From positions 23,939 through 71,342 of the forward strand of contig BCKE01000096.1 of assembly GCA_001600495.1 (NCBI GenBank): a DNA stretch of 47,404 nucleotides, read 5' to 3'. Below are positions 32,645 through 43,945 of the stretch, piece by piece (the first letter of the stretch is position 1; every line of letters starts with the position of its first letter). This stretch comes from Pilasporangium apinafurcum. Taxonomy: Eukaryota; Oomycota; Peronosporomycetes; Pythiales; Pythiaceae. Position numbers and translations under genes: made by a program. A model generated the notes under the pieces. That model was given only the letters and a program-made list of their open reading frames with translations, had not been told where the DNA came from and searched no databases.

Positions 32645-32887
32645 TCAGTTTTTGATTTCGAGTACCAATTCATTCTCTTTCCTCGTGAACACCTTGAGTC
32701 TCCTCTTTTTCTTCACTTGGTCCATGAATAGTCTCAAAATGTTGATTGTGGCGTTGATGTCACGGTCCCACAATGTGCGATGGCATTCACTATTTTTGCA
32801 GTGTCGCGCACCATAAAGATCCTTACCGCCAATTTCTTCGTTGAAGCGGCACTCAATAGATGGACGTGAGGTGATAAATACTTCAAT
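32645..32887 (-). pseudogene. Fanzor1-type C-terminal remnant, copy B
   Basis: The 80-codon frame is identical in nucleotide sequence to 11333-11575 and keeps the CKNSEC half of the zinc ribbon and the WDRDINATINI RuvC-III motif. The N-terminal catalytic parts are absent, so it is a relic as a protein. Because both copies are identical over the frame, the absence of substitutions cannot by itself distinguish selection on protein from selection on RNA or recent spread. Confidence 0.8.
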
Positions 32888-33298
32888 TCAATATGCTTCG
32901 CTATAGAGAAGCCGGAAACGATTCATTCAAGAGACACCATCGAAATGAGAAACTCTCAAACTCCTGAGAAGTACCTTGTGGTGTATACTTGATTTTTCTA
33001 ACTCCATATATCTTAACCTTTTTTCCCATCCAAGATGTATCATCTAATTTTTCTGGAAACGCGATTGATCGTCAACATGGCCTTTTAAGATAATTGCGCA
33101 CACAGCAAGAGCCACGAAGGAGTCTCTCCATACAATGAATCCTAAAGTCCACTCTCAAGGCAATCTTAGTTTTAATCTTTATTCCCCACATCATTTGTAC
33201 AGCGCGTCGTACAAGTGGGGAATAAAAGTTAAAAGTCGCAGATTTAGTCAAAAATAGCTCTTCTTTGACGCGCTTAGGACTGACGAAGAAGCATAACC

Positions 33299-33916
33299 AT
33301 GTCTCGCCGCCGTTTAAGTGCTTCGAATGACACTATTAATGCCAATCACCACAGCAATTCTATTGCTGAGAAACAGCAAGCAGCAGCAGTCGACAAACCT
33401 CCTCCCACGGCGCTGCGGATCAAGATCATCTCGATGGGTGAAAGTGGTGTGGGCAAGAGCTGCGTCATCAAACGGTTCTGCGAAGAGAAATTTGTAAGCA
33501 AGTACATCTCAACGATCGGTATCGATTACGGCGTTAAACCTGTGCAAGTCCTAGGCGAGGAAGTGCGTGTAAATTTCTGGGATTTGTCTGGGTTGCCAGA
33601 GTTCTTGGAGGTGCGGAATGAATTTTACAAGGACACCCAGGGTGGTATTCTTTTTTATGACATCACCTCACGGAAGAGCTTTGAGGCGTTGGAGAACTGG
33701 CTGCGTGAAGCCGCCAAATTTGGTGCGGGCAAGTTTCCGTGCATTTTATGCGCTAATAAGGTCGATCGACCGAGAGTGGTGACGGAAGATGAAGGCAGGG
33801 CGTATGCGAAAGCGAAAGGCTTTGAGTACTTTGAAACATCAGCTTGCACGGGTATGAACGTGAACGATGCTTTCTATGCGCTGTTTAGCCAAGTGGTAAC
33901 ACAAATGGCGAGATAA
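33299..33916 (+). CDS. RJL: RJL-family small GTPase (DNAJC27-like, without J domain)
   Basis: Single exon, 205 residues. After a 37-residue low-complexity N-terminus comes a Ras-fold GTPase: P-loop GESGVGKS at 47-54, switch I with STIGIDYGVKPV, then WDLSGLPEFLEVRNEFYKDT, CANKVDRP, and FETSACTG. The family-typical features are the IGIDYGV segment and the G3 motif DLSG, lacking the usual Gln of DTAGQ. These match RJL/DNAJC27 rather than Rab proteins. The missing Gln suggests weak intrinsic GTP hydrolysis. The J domain present in animal DNAJC27 is absent; the protein ends after the GTPase. RJL genes are reported mainly from organisms with flagella, which fits the adjacent dynein light chain gene. 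A TTAA element ends 70 bp upstream of the ATG. Confidence 0.9.
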   Translation: MSRRRLSASNDTINANHHSNSIAEKQQAAAVDKPPPTALRIKIISMGESGVGKSCVIKRFCEEKFVSKYISTIGIDYGVKPVQVLGEEVRVNFWDLSGLPEFLEVRNEFYKDTQGGILFYDITSRKSFEALENWLREAAKFGAGKFPCILCANKVDRPRVVTEDEGRAYAKAKGFEYFETSACTGMNVNDAFYALFSQVVTQMAR

Positions 33917-33947
33917 TGGATAAATCTTTTACATTTAGAGAGATTGG

Positions 33948-34628
33948 TTAGTAAAGATAGATGCTGTAGGCCGTGGCCACACAGAATAAACTATCCTATT
34001 ATCATGTCGTAAGAACATGGATCATCAGTAATTGAAACCATAAAGTAAATATCAGCGCACAAACCACATAAACACTTAGAGGGAGTAGCTTACGTTGGAG
34101 TAGGTTTCTGAAGCATAGCAGTCGGTCTCTGGATCCCAAAAGCATCGACAACCCATCCTAGTCCATAATCACAATTAAAACGGCCGTGTCACAAAGTTAC
34201 AGACCATGCATCATACCGGATGCCTTCGCCGCGCTGCTCTCCGATCACGACTTGTACCACGTACTTGCACCGAGGGTAATTGCACGCTGGATCACATAAA
34301 AAGAAAAGAAACATTAGGCAGATCATCATTTGTTTCGTCACAAGCTTCCACTATATAACCTTTGAGTTGAGATTTAATGGCATCAGCGACTTCTTTCGTG
34401 AGTGCTGATGCACGGTCTGACTGATACGTGGTTTTCTCTAGTTTCTCATGAAGCACCTGACTAATCACCTGCTTCGTCTTGGTTGTCGTCGGTCTAACAC
34501 AAACACCATTAAACATGGTATTCATATCACTATCCCGAAAAAATAAACGCATACTTTGCTTCTTACTTGTTCTTGGGATTGAGCCTCAATGCTCCGACCC
34601 CCTCAGGCTTGATCGCATTCGCCGGCAT
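33948..34628 (-). CDS. DYNLT2B: Tctex-type dynein light chain, DYNLT2B/TCTEX1D2-like
   Basis: Five small exons on the minus strand (34628-34567, 34493-34360, 34286-34217, 34157-34094, 33995-33948) give 125 residues. Introns are 59-98 bp. The spliced product reads as a full Tctex1 domain: VISQVLHEKLEKTTYQ, ALTKEVADAIKSQLK, KYVVQVVIGEQRGEGI, CRCFWDPETDCYASETY, and DSLFCVATAYSIYLY at the C-terminus. In the family the IGEQRGEG and CFWD segments are diagnostic of the TCTEX1D2 group, a light chain of the intraflagellar-transport dynein-2 motor. The gene is easily missed because no exon exceeds 134 bp. Its stop is 31 bp from the RJL stop; its start is 209 bp from the divergent RING gene. The first intron acceptor is the least certain; an alternative 36 bp upstream also keeps the frame. 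Confidence 0.85.
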
Positions 34629-34837
34629 CGTCGAATAAATTGTTTTACAGTGGCTACACAACTGGGTGATGGATCTTCACGACCTTTCATGTTCAACAAA
34701 CATTCGAAATCAGATACTGAATGTCACTCTTTTTCACTTCATGTCACTCTTTTGTTGGAAGCTTTTTGTGTTATGCTCATCAAATTGAGCTCTTCAGGAG
34801 AAGGAATTCTATTCTATTTGGCAAGCATTCATCAACG

Positions 34838-35681
34838 ATGGCTGCTGCAAGACAAGACGAGCTGCGCTGCCTTCTCTGTGAACAGGTGCTGCCGAAAGCA
34901 CTTTCTGACCGTGGATTAACTGATTGCGCACACGAATTCTGTCTCGCATGCATTTGCAAAGAGCTCGTTGAGCGCAAGAACCATTGTCCAGCATGTCATG
35001 CGCATGTCAAGCGTGTGCATCAGCTCAGTGACGACAACATATCTTCGACGTCTACGACTGCAGCGCCCGCATTGGTCAAGTACTGCAACGCTACATACGT
35101 GCTTAATGTCTCCATTTGGGCCGTAGATGATCCAGCGCGGGTCTTGGCATCGCTCTTCAACCTGTACGTTCTCGATTTAGTTAGGAATACAAATGAAAAC
35201 AATCAGCATAAGATTATGTGTGCGCATGTGTTTGTGTTATTAGGGAGCACGCACGGCTCATACACAAAGGTAAGCTACTGAAGAAAGGCGATATCTGGCC
35301 GGGCACGGTCGTGCAGCTCTTCGGGACGAGAAAAGGGACTATGCGAGGTATGACTAAGCATATCATATCAGTAGCATCTTAATATAGTTGTCTAACCTAC
35401 GAAATCTTATCACAAATATGGACGCAGTTGGCACTGTTTCATCGGACTACTCAACGTTGATAACGAAGACATGGCTACAACGTGCACAGCAGATAGTTTG
35501 TTGTCCATTCAGTGTCATTTACGATTTCTTCCGCTCACTCTTTGGCTTTCCGGGTAATGACCAACGTGGCCAACGAGGTTACATTCGTGCGGCGACAAGA
35601 GAAGAGCTAAGCACCACACGCGAGACCTCGTTTGACGAGCCTGGCCGCGTTCCAAGTCCACACTATACTGATTCTATTTGA
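34838..35681 (+). CDS. RING-finger protein with ubiquitin-like domain
   Basis: Three exons (34838-35163, 35244-35347, 35428-35681) give 227 residues; both introns are 80 bp. Residues about 9-50 form a RING finger (CLLCEQVL, then TDCAHEFCLACI, then CPACHAHV). After a Ser/Thr linker, residues about 77-145 look like a ubiquitin fold. It includes TYVLNVSIWAVDDPARVLAS and, across the first splice, LEHARLIHKGKLLKKGD and VVQLFGT. This resembles ubiquitin-like domains whose beta-3 strand reads ARLIHKGK. The C-terminus has a hydrophobic, possibly amphipathic stretch (VIYDFFRSLFGFPG). A RING together with a UBL suggests an E3 ligase that also engages the proteasome or another ubiquitin reader. I do not know a named orthologue. 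Confidence 0.78.
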
Positions 35682-35830
35682 CAAGCAAGCCATCCGCAGC
35701 AGTAATTAAGATTCCACGTTGACGTGTATGAATTGAATTTCTTCCGTTTGTGTCGCAGTTCTCTCTACATTTGCTTCTATTCTCCTTTTTCTTCACCTGC
35801 TCACTCTTTTCCCATACATCATCATGGCAT

Positions 35831-38800
35831 TTACATTCGATCATATCCAACGGCACCATGTGTGAGCGCGACCAAAAGCTTCTCCTTTAGATGTTCTGTA
35901 GTAGGATAATCCGGGAGTATCAAGCGGCGATCACTGTGTGAACGAAGGTTGAGTTAGCATTTTACACATTTCAATCATCCTCAGCAATTGTTATTGGTCT
36001 TTACCATGTATTTGCCTTGGGGCAATGGTTGATGTTCATACGGGAATCCACGTCGACATACCAACATCCAGTGTCCTGCACATGAAAAAAACCAAGCATC
36101 AGAATATTTGTCAGATGTGGGTGATCTCACCTCTCTGTAGCCAACAGCTCACCGCATTCATGTATCGGTACTTGGATTCGAATCCAAACAGTGGCGGCAT
36201 GGGCGATCCGGACCAAAATGTCAAGAGCTTCGCGCGCATTTCTTGATCAAACTCGTCAACGACACGCCAGAATCGTTTGATGACGCCATGTGTGGGCGAC
36301 GCGCCACGTGAATAAAGTACAATATTCTTCAAACTGGACAAGTCGATATTTAGCTCACCACGCACCACTTGTCGCAACTCTCTTGGCAGAAACAATCTCA
36401 AATCCGCCGGGAGAATCGTCTCCAAAAGACCATCACGCATCTTCTTGTAATACTCCAGCTCATTACCGAAGAAAAATTGCTTTGCACGTAGTTCCACGTA
36501 CTGTTGCTTGTTCTTGTTGGTCACAGCCATATTGCCCATTCCTTTCTGAAGCTCCATTTCCATCACAGTAGTTACTGGTTGCTGCTCACCATCGTGGTCA
36601 TCGATCACCTCAACTTCTGTAGTGTAATCAAATTGTATTTCTAGAGGTGATGCTGCGAAATCGTGATCGAGAACAAACTGTAGACTGCGCTTGAAAACGT
36701 CATTTTCTGCGGCGTACTCTTCCCACGTAACCGGCTGTTGAAGCATAAACTTCCAAAACGCCAACGGAAAATTCGCATTCAGCGGTTGATGATTGCGAAT
36801 CGCAAGTCCAATCAATCTGCCCACACATTGGTACAGCTTCTTCAATGTCTCTACCTCGTTTTTCTTCACGATGACGTCGTCTTGCGTCAACTGCAAGTCG
36901 TTTCGTTTTGCATCCAATACTTGCTTGCTGATCTGTAGCTTGCGTTGAACGATTCGCATCAGGTCGTGTTTGCGTTCCTTGTCAGAGAATTCAAATAATG
37001 GGAAAAGATTGATGAATTCATCTTTGCCGATACCAGGGACAGCAAGCTTAGTATTGACACCACGAGCACTGCTTCGACCTTGTGAGCGCGCCAACTGAAG
37101 CCATTCTGTACCGATTTCACTCACATGTTGCGGTGGCGCCGGGTCTTCCACCTGAGGTTCCGGTTTCGAGTGATAGTTTGGATTGAAGAAGCATGTCTGC
37201 ACAATCTGGAAGAATTCACGAATGACTCCAACACCCACCCCCGGTTCATTGATAAGTGTGATGTTGAGTTCTCCTTTCATATTACGTGAACTCGTGCTTA
37301 GCACCTGCTGGAGGATAAATTCGACATAGCTCGCTGCTGACGCACGACTCAAAGAGACGGATACAGATCCACTATGCTCCTCTGCCAAAATGCCAAGATA
37401 GTCCACCTTGTGCTCGAGTCGAATCAAATCTTGGGTTGTAGCCAGTGCATACAAGTCCATTCCTAAAATCTTGGCATCTGAACGAATCAGTATGTCAAGC
37501 TTTGCCTTCAGTGGAGAGATTTTTTCAACAAACGACAACGGTAACGGAAATGCTGTTGCAATTGTCTGAAGAAGGTGGACTTGGCTTGAAATGTAGTAAT
37601 CAATTCGTTTCTTGGCTGCGTCCTGTTTCACGAACTTCTTCATGATCTAACATTATCAAGTCAAAAAGATTTAGCAAAACAAAATACATCATATGAAACT
37701 CCTAATAAATATACGTACTCCATAGAGCTTGGATAAGGTTCCATCTTCATCCTTCAGGAAAGCAGCTTCGAGTTGCTCAAATACTTGAAGGATGTGTAGA
37801 ACCAACGAGAAACGTTGTGGTGAGGCAATCGATTCGTCAAGACCTCCTAAACCCGCTTCCACCAATGGCCATAGTTTTTTAAAAGGCTGAATGGCCGCCT
37901 GAAACACAGAAGCAACCGTCATTTTCGTAGCACTTGTTTCGTCTTGAATAGTTTTTGCAAATGGGGCGAAAAACTGGAGGAAATGCTTCGATAGTGCGAT
38001 AAGTAGGTGGAACTCCACTTCTTCATCATAGCTTTCATCATCAAAATCCGTTCGATCAAAAATGCAAAAGAGAAGTTTTGTACCTGGAAATAATACAGTA
38101 ATTTTATCATCAAGAAGAAGTTAGAGACAATTTTGAATAAAGCAAAGAAAACACCAATGGAAATCTACCTGAACGATACATCGCCTCTGTAACGCGTAGA
38201 TAAAAATGGAGACGGCTGCATTGTTGAATAGGTAAAACTTGATTTGCAGAATATGGGTTGCCACTCGAGTACGGCGTCAAAAGGTGCATCAGCACCATCG
38301 TCCATATTTTCACGCGTCGGGATAGACTGCGGTGCGAAAATAGCGATTCCGTGATCATCTCGAATGCTTTAGGTGTCAATGATATGGTGGTGGTGGATCC
38401 TGCCGGTTTTCCCTTCAACGCCTTAACCCATAGATCACGGTGATCTTTGTTGCTCTTGAGAGAAAGTGGATACAGGTTCGTCACGCTATACATGAATCCA
38501 TCAAGGTATATCGGTTTTTCCTTCATGTCATCGGGAAGCTGGGCAATCTATGCACAATGCAATATATAGCAAATAAGTAATGAGGATAGCTACTCTTGTG
38601 ATCGCTTCGTGTACACATAGCACTTCAACCACAAGAGCGGCTTGCATACCTCATTAGCAATAGAAACGATTCCTGCGTGTGCCAATATTAAACTCTTCAG
38701 ATACACAGCTCGAATTCCATCATCTCCTTTTCTTGAGAAAAGGCTGCCCACACCTGGTAAAAAGACAAACCACAGGGTCATGTGTTAGAGCAAACAAATT

Positions 38801-40077
38801 GATACAAACATGAGAGAAGTAAGTGGCCAAGTCTTTACCAGTCGTATTGCTGAGTTCAAGCAACGTGCACGTAACATATAACCCTTCCGCGGTGCGATCG
38901 ACACGCTTTTGAGCATGAACCTGGACTTCTTTATCTATCATAGCCGTTCCAAAAAATGGGCATTGTGGTTCCTGGAAAAAGGTAAATACAACAAAACACT
39001 TAACAACAACAACTTACCTGCTGCACTTTCAGGCTCCTTTGTACTTGTGGTGTCCACTCCACCTGCTCCATCGCTTTGGTTCTTCTTACTGGTCTGATCG
39101 TCACCACCAGCACTACTATCCTGACGTTGTGCGCCCCTCTTCTTTTTCTTCTTGCCACCCTTTGTTGTATCTGGTTTCGGCATGCTTGTGACAAACACAC
39201 GTCGCTGGAACGCATTCATCTCCACCACCTGCAACGGGGTATGGCCACGCACACTTCTCTTCGTGAGATCAGCATTGAAGAGCTTAAGGAGGCGAAGCGC
39301 CTCCCAGTGTGCCACTGCCGCTGCCGTGTGTTGCACATACATGCCTTTGTCGGACTGAAACGACAGAATTGCATCGATTTGGTCATGTTGCTCGGCATAG
39401 CCCAGCAGTAACTCTAGAATCGCCACTCCGCGTTCTTGCTGGTCAACTGTGTATCCATTCGCCGCAGCAAACAACACACATACCAGAACAGCATTCACAA
39501 AGCCATAACTATGCACCACATTGACCATTGACGTAGATGCTGAAAGCAACAACTCGACAAGTGGTTTCTCAAGCGTCATACACGCCGCGATCAATGGCGA
39601 CAATCCATCCCGTTGCGCTGCCTTGTTGGTCGCCACGAGATTTACGTCCGCCTGTTTGTCACGCACGAGCATCGCCGCCATTTCGTAGCGCGCGTACCGG
39701 CATGCTTCTACCAGCAACACATCACCCTGTGGTGTTCGAGTATTCACATCCACTTGACCACTGACAGTTAAAACCGCACGAAACGTATCAGTTTTCCCAC
39801 ATCGAATTGCATCCAACAAAAGCTCCATTGGTGTCGGTGGGGGTGCCACTGCAGAAGTAGTAGCAGAAGTAGCAGCTGCTGACGTTTTCTCTCCAGGTTG
39901 AGAAGTTGATTTCCCCTTCCCATGTTTCCCATACGGCGACCGACGACGACCACCTGCTCCGCGTCCGCTTCTACGTGGTGTATGCGCTAGTGCAGTGGTT
40001 TGACCAGCTGCGGTAGTCGCAGCAATAGCGCCCGTAGAAGCGTTTGCTGATGCGGCAGCTTCTTCTGGATGCACCAT
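35831..40077 (-). CDS. Ankyrin-repeat HECT E3 ubiquitin ligase
   Basis: Eight exons on the minus strand (40077-39018, 38934-38839, 38753-38650, 38547-38169, 38083-37719, 37646-36153, 36075-36005, 35933-35831) give 1223 residues; introns are 71-102 bp. The N-terminus is low complexity (Ala/Thr/Gly). Residues about 85-290 contain ankyrin repeats (TPQGDVLLVEACRYARYEMA, GLSPLIAACMTLEKPLVELL, GHTPLQVVEMNA). The HECT domain begins near 795 (NEPGVGVGVIREFF), continues with YQCVGRLIGLAIRNHQPL, and ends CPKANTC-DRRLILPDYP and KEKLLVALTHGAVGYDRM. The catalytic cysteine is residue 1190, and its TGT codon is split between exons 7 and 8. The donor at 36152 (GTGAGC) is required to restore the HECT frame; a downstream GTGAG does not. 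Domain order is as in HACE1, but orthology is not established. Confidence 0.85.
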
Positions 40078-40893
40078 GTTGATGTTTTTGTGTGGATACT
40101 CGGGCAGAACGATATTTAATGTGGAAGGTTAACAGCTAATACTACAATTATAATATTAAACAATATATAATTTTAAAGGATGAGAAGAGATGGGTACCAA
40201 AAGTAAGCGATATTTTTCTGTTAGCGCTACTTTAGCGACACGACGAGCAAAACACGAATAAAATCAGAAAAAAAAAGCGAGTGTAATGACCTGCCGTTGA
40301 CATTTGTGTTTCGCTCTGATGGAAGAGCGGTAAACGTAAAGAGCTGCCTCACATACGACTAAAGCCATGGGGTGTCTCACTTGTCATGAAGAGTGGAATA
40401 TCCATGCCCAACTAATCTCCATACACACATATCCATCAAGTTTTGATACTATATAGTGAGATAACGTGCTACTTCCATCACTTAACTAGCAAAATTGCGG
40501 TGACAGGGGGCAGCAGTATATCTAGGAAACCATGCTATGGTCTGTCGTCATGTAAAGTAATGAAGTATCGATGATCGCATTTCCACCTCCGTCGCGATAT
40601 GAGATGCTTCGAGACGGCATCCGTCCATCCAGTTCAAAAAGAGTAAGAGTCAGTTGAAAAATTTTCCTTGCTTTTTTGACATTAGCCAGTGAAGTAACGT
40701 TACTCATGCGATAAAAACCCTGCTTCCTCTTCGTCTTGTCTCTGACCGCTACTTCTCACGGCTAAACTTACACGCAAGTAACGCCATGAAGTAACGATTA
40801 CTCGTTTTGTTTTGTTGCTGTGACCAGCCCAAACGGAATATTCACTTGCCCATCTGACGCAGAAAGGAAGAAGGAAGCGGATTTTTCTCCATC
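40078..40893. other. 816 bp divergent intergenic region with AAGTAACG motifs
   Basis: Lies between the divergent HECT and RGS-DENN genes and so holds both promoters. AAGTAACG occurs at 40692-40699, 40776-40783 and 40789-40796. The first is part of a 12 bp palindrome, AGTAACGTTACT. No gene is recognised; short frames carry no motif. Confidence 0.45.
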
Positions 40894-43792
40894 ATGCCTG
40901 CGTCTACGATGTCCACTGCCGCGATGGTTGATCTCTCCATGATACCACCGCCACCCCCAGAATGCAATGGAGCAGAAGACTTGACACTATTAACACTAGA
41001 AGACGTCGTGAAGGACTCGCACATGCACGCGCTTTTTCTACAGTACCTTTCGGTGAACGACAAGAAAGGCTTTGCGCGGCTGCTCTTCTTGTACGTGCTG
41101 ACAAACATTACCAAAGTGATACTGAATACCTACTCATTATTTTTTATATGGTTGTGCTTGTAGGGTGAGCGTAGAAGAATTTAAAAAGTTATTAGGTGCG
41201 CATCCGGATGGTACAACAGACGCTGACGAGGAGCTGGACGGCGAAGAGCTCGCCGCTGAGAAGCGCAACCACCGGCGCGTGTATGCCAGCAAGATCATCT
41301 CGAAGTTTATGAGCCAGGACTCGTTCTTAGATATCGCATCGGAGAATTTGCGAATCTTGAACAAGTCGGTCTGGAGTTTTGGCAGTTTTCTGCGGAATGA
41401 CTTGATGATGTGCGCAGGTTTGTCATCGAAAGTGGATTTATTTTATGACGCCGAGGTCGCTGTAAGAAAGGCATTGCTGCCGAGTTTTGAACAGTTTACA
41501 CAAACGAAAGAATATGCCGATTTGGTTGCGAACGCACGGATTACTTATACACTTGTGGGTGAAGACAAGACGCTAATGACGACAACATCTACTGATTCGA
41601 CACATGATGCTGATGCAACGGATTCAGAAGAAGAAAGCAAACCGATAGTACCGACCCCGCGGCTATCGATGGGGCCGCACTCATTTTCTCGTTCGGCATC
41701 TTCATATCTAACGCTTGACCGCGTGTTGAGCAACCGGCGACTGTGTAGTGTGTTTTGGGTGTTTCTGTTTAAGGAACGTACGCACGAACAACTCAGTTTG
41801 TGGATGGACTTCCGATATCAATTAATTCCGTTATTGAACGCGTTCATTGAAGCAGCCAAAGCTGACATGAGTCTGGATAGTGGCAGCGAAATAGAAGAAG
41901 GCAGGGACGAAAGTGACGAGCCACAAGAGGCTTTCCAGCAACAAATTCACTCACATGCGCAACCAGGAGAGTTGATTGATCAAGTCCTCACAGTCGGCAA
42001 TCGGATTGCGGCCAAGTACTTGGCAGTGAACGCTGGCACATATGTGACGTTTGTCGGCAACGCCGATCGCGCGCTCTTACTCGACTATGAACGCCACGTA
42101 TCGACCTGTATTGAGGCAGGAACTTTTTCACTGGCAGACGCGGAAGGGATGCTGAAATCAGTACAGAAGATTTCATCGGTGATTGAGTACAATTTGAAGG
42201 TCAACCATTTTGTGCGCTTCATGGGCAGCGATTCGTTCCGATCGTTAGTGTCATCTTATCAAAGTCGCTTGCTGAGCCCATCAGGATCTTTTCGGGCACC
42301 AGGCATGGATGAAGAACTGCCTGTTGAGGCAGTGGGTAATAGCGGAGCCAGCAGCTCGTCGGAATGCAGCATGACGACGCTACAGGAATTGTTTCATTGC
42401 ATGAATGTGGCCTCGCACCAGCCGCAACGGATCCGCGGTAAGAAATTTACGCTTCGTGATTTGTTTCTCGCACAATTGCGTGGTGAACCGCAATCGAAAT
42501 CGCTCGTCAGCTTTGTGATGACCTTTCGATTAGACATGAGCGATAAAACCTACCCACAGATTATCAAGGACGTATTGCATACCCTGGCCACGAAAGAGAG
42601 TAGCGATGATATGCAGCATCACCATGCAATCCCTGACCATGTCGAAGCGTTTTTCTGTCCCTCTGGTGCTGATGTAGTTCGAAGTAAAACACGGCCATCG
42701 CCCACGTTGTTTCATATGACAATTGGAAATTCCGACAAGGCTTTTTATGGTGCGTGCCTGACGCGGTACGTTGCCCAAACGGATGAGAAGCAGCTTGGTC
42801 CGCTTGATTTGGTACTGCGTGAGACCGAGGGCATGCAAGTTTTTGTACCCGTAGGGCTCTGTGTCATCAGTCGCTTCCCGATTTTGGACACACTCAAGAA
42901 ACGCCTTGATACACTGCACACCAGTGTTCAAGATGATGAAGATTATGTTGATAATCCACATTGGATGCCCTCAGCTGCACAAATGGCGGAGCTTTTGGCA
43001 CCGTTTGACTTCTCAGTGATTGCCAGTGCCCATGCCAATAGCATGAGTGGTAGCACTGGCCCATCATTGGCGAAATTGTCGAGTTATGTGGATTTCTCAA
43101 TGGAAGAGCTCTTCTGCTGTTTATCGATCGAGAATGTTGTGGCATTAGTGACGTGCATGATGCTGGAACGGCAAGTCGTGCTTGTGAGTTCACGGTATTC
43201 GGTATTGACGGCTGTAGGCGAAACGCTCAAGAGTCTCATATCTCCACTCGTATGGAGTCATGTGTTTGCACCGATTCTACCCAAGAGTATGCTCGAATGC
43301 CTGCAATGTCCAACACCCTATCTCTTTGGTGTCCATTCCAGCTATCGAAAAGAATTGAGTGAGTGGTTGACACGTGAAGGCAGTTGCGCGAGCATTGTTG
43401 TCGTTGATTTGGATTCCAACACCTTGAGTTCTGCGGTGCGGCCGCAATTACCTGAATCGGTTCGCTTGCCTTTGATCACGAGTCTGCAGCAATTACTGCG
43501 ACCCCGTATCTACTTCAGCGACTACGTCCCGATGTGTCAGCCATTGCTTTCTCCTGAACGACCTTCTCGTCGCTTCCCTGAACGTCATGTACGCGACTGT
43601 TTTCAGCAGATGGTAACGCAGATCTGGCGAAATCTAGAGGAGTTTCGTTTTGTGCTTTCCGATGATTTCGATAATGTCGTCGTGTTTGATCGCATTGCGT
43701 TTGCAAGTCGATTACCAGCGAATGAGCGTGCGTTTTATCGTAGTTTCTTGGAGACACAACTCTTTTCTCATGAGATCGCATCGGTTGCATGA
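40894..43792 (+). CDS. RGS-like plus DENN-domain protein
   Basis: Two exons (40894-41090, 41164-43792) across a 73 bp intron with a GTACGT donor; 941 residues. The N-terminal part contains two RGS-like helical segments. The first starts LTLEDVVKDSHMHALFLQYL and is continued by the splice (FARLLFL-VSVEEFKKLL). The second contains DRVLSNRRLCSVFWVFLFKE and LSLWMDFRYQLIPLL. From residue about 500 a tripartite DENN domain follows: FVMTFRLDMSDKTYPQI, HMTIGNSDKAFYGACLTRYV, FVPVGLCVISRFPILDTLKK, then MMLERQVVLVSSRYSVLT and LVWSHVFAPILPKSMLE, PTPYLFGVHSSY. DENN domains are exchange factors for Rab GTPases. The RGS-like part could link this to heterotrimeric G-protein or membrane signals. The stop is 153 bp from the convergent kinase gene. 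Confidence 0.82.
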
Positions 43793-43945
43793 GGTAAACA
43801 ACAGAATCGTAGACTTTGCCTGCATAAGAATTCAGTATTTAATTACTAATAAAGAAAACATGAAGGACATGCAATTCTATAATTTTCCATGAAAGATGCA
43901 CACATATAGTAAAGTATACACACGAAAGGATGAACATTTGTCGGG

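Larger units (their letters stand above)
32539..33228. mobile_element. Non-autonomous 690 bp TTAA-type element carrying a Fanzor C-terminus, copy B
   Basis: Exactly 690 bp, flanked by TTAA on both sides (32535-32538 and 33229-33232). Colinear with copy A without any indel. The first 485 bp (32539-33023) are identical to copy A; the last 205 bp differ at about 20 positions. The left end is the same 58 bp perfect palindrome (32539-32596). The right end (33177-33228) is an imperfect palindrome. It sits 59 bp from the MULE target duplication and ends 70 bp before the RJL start codon. No transposase is encoded, so mobilisation in trans is inferred. Confidence 0.85.
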
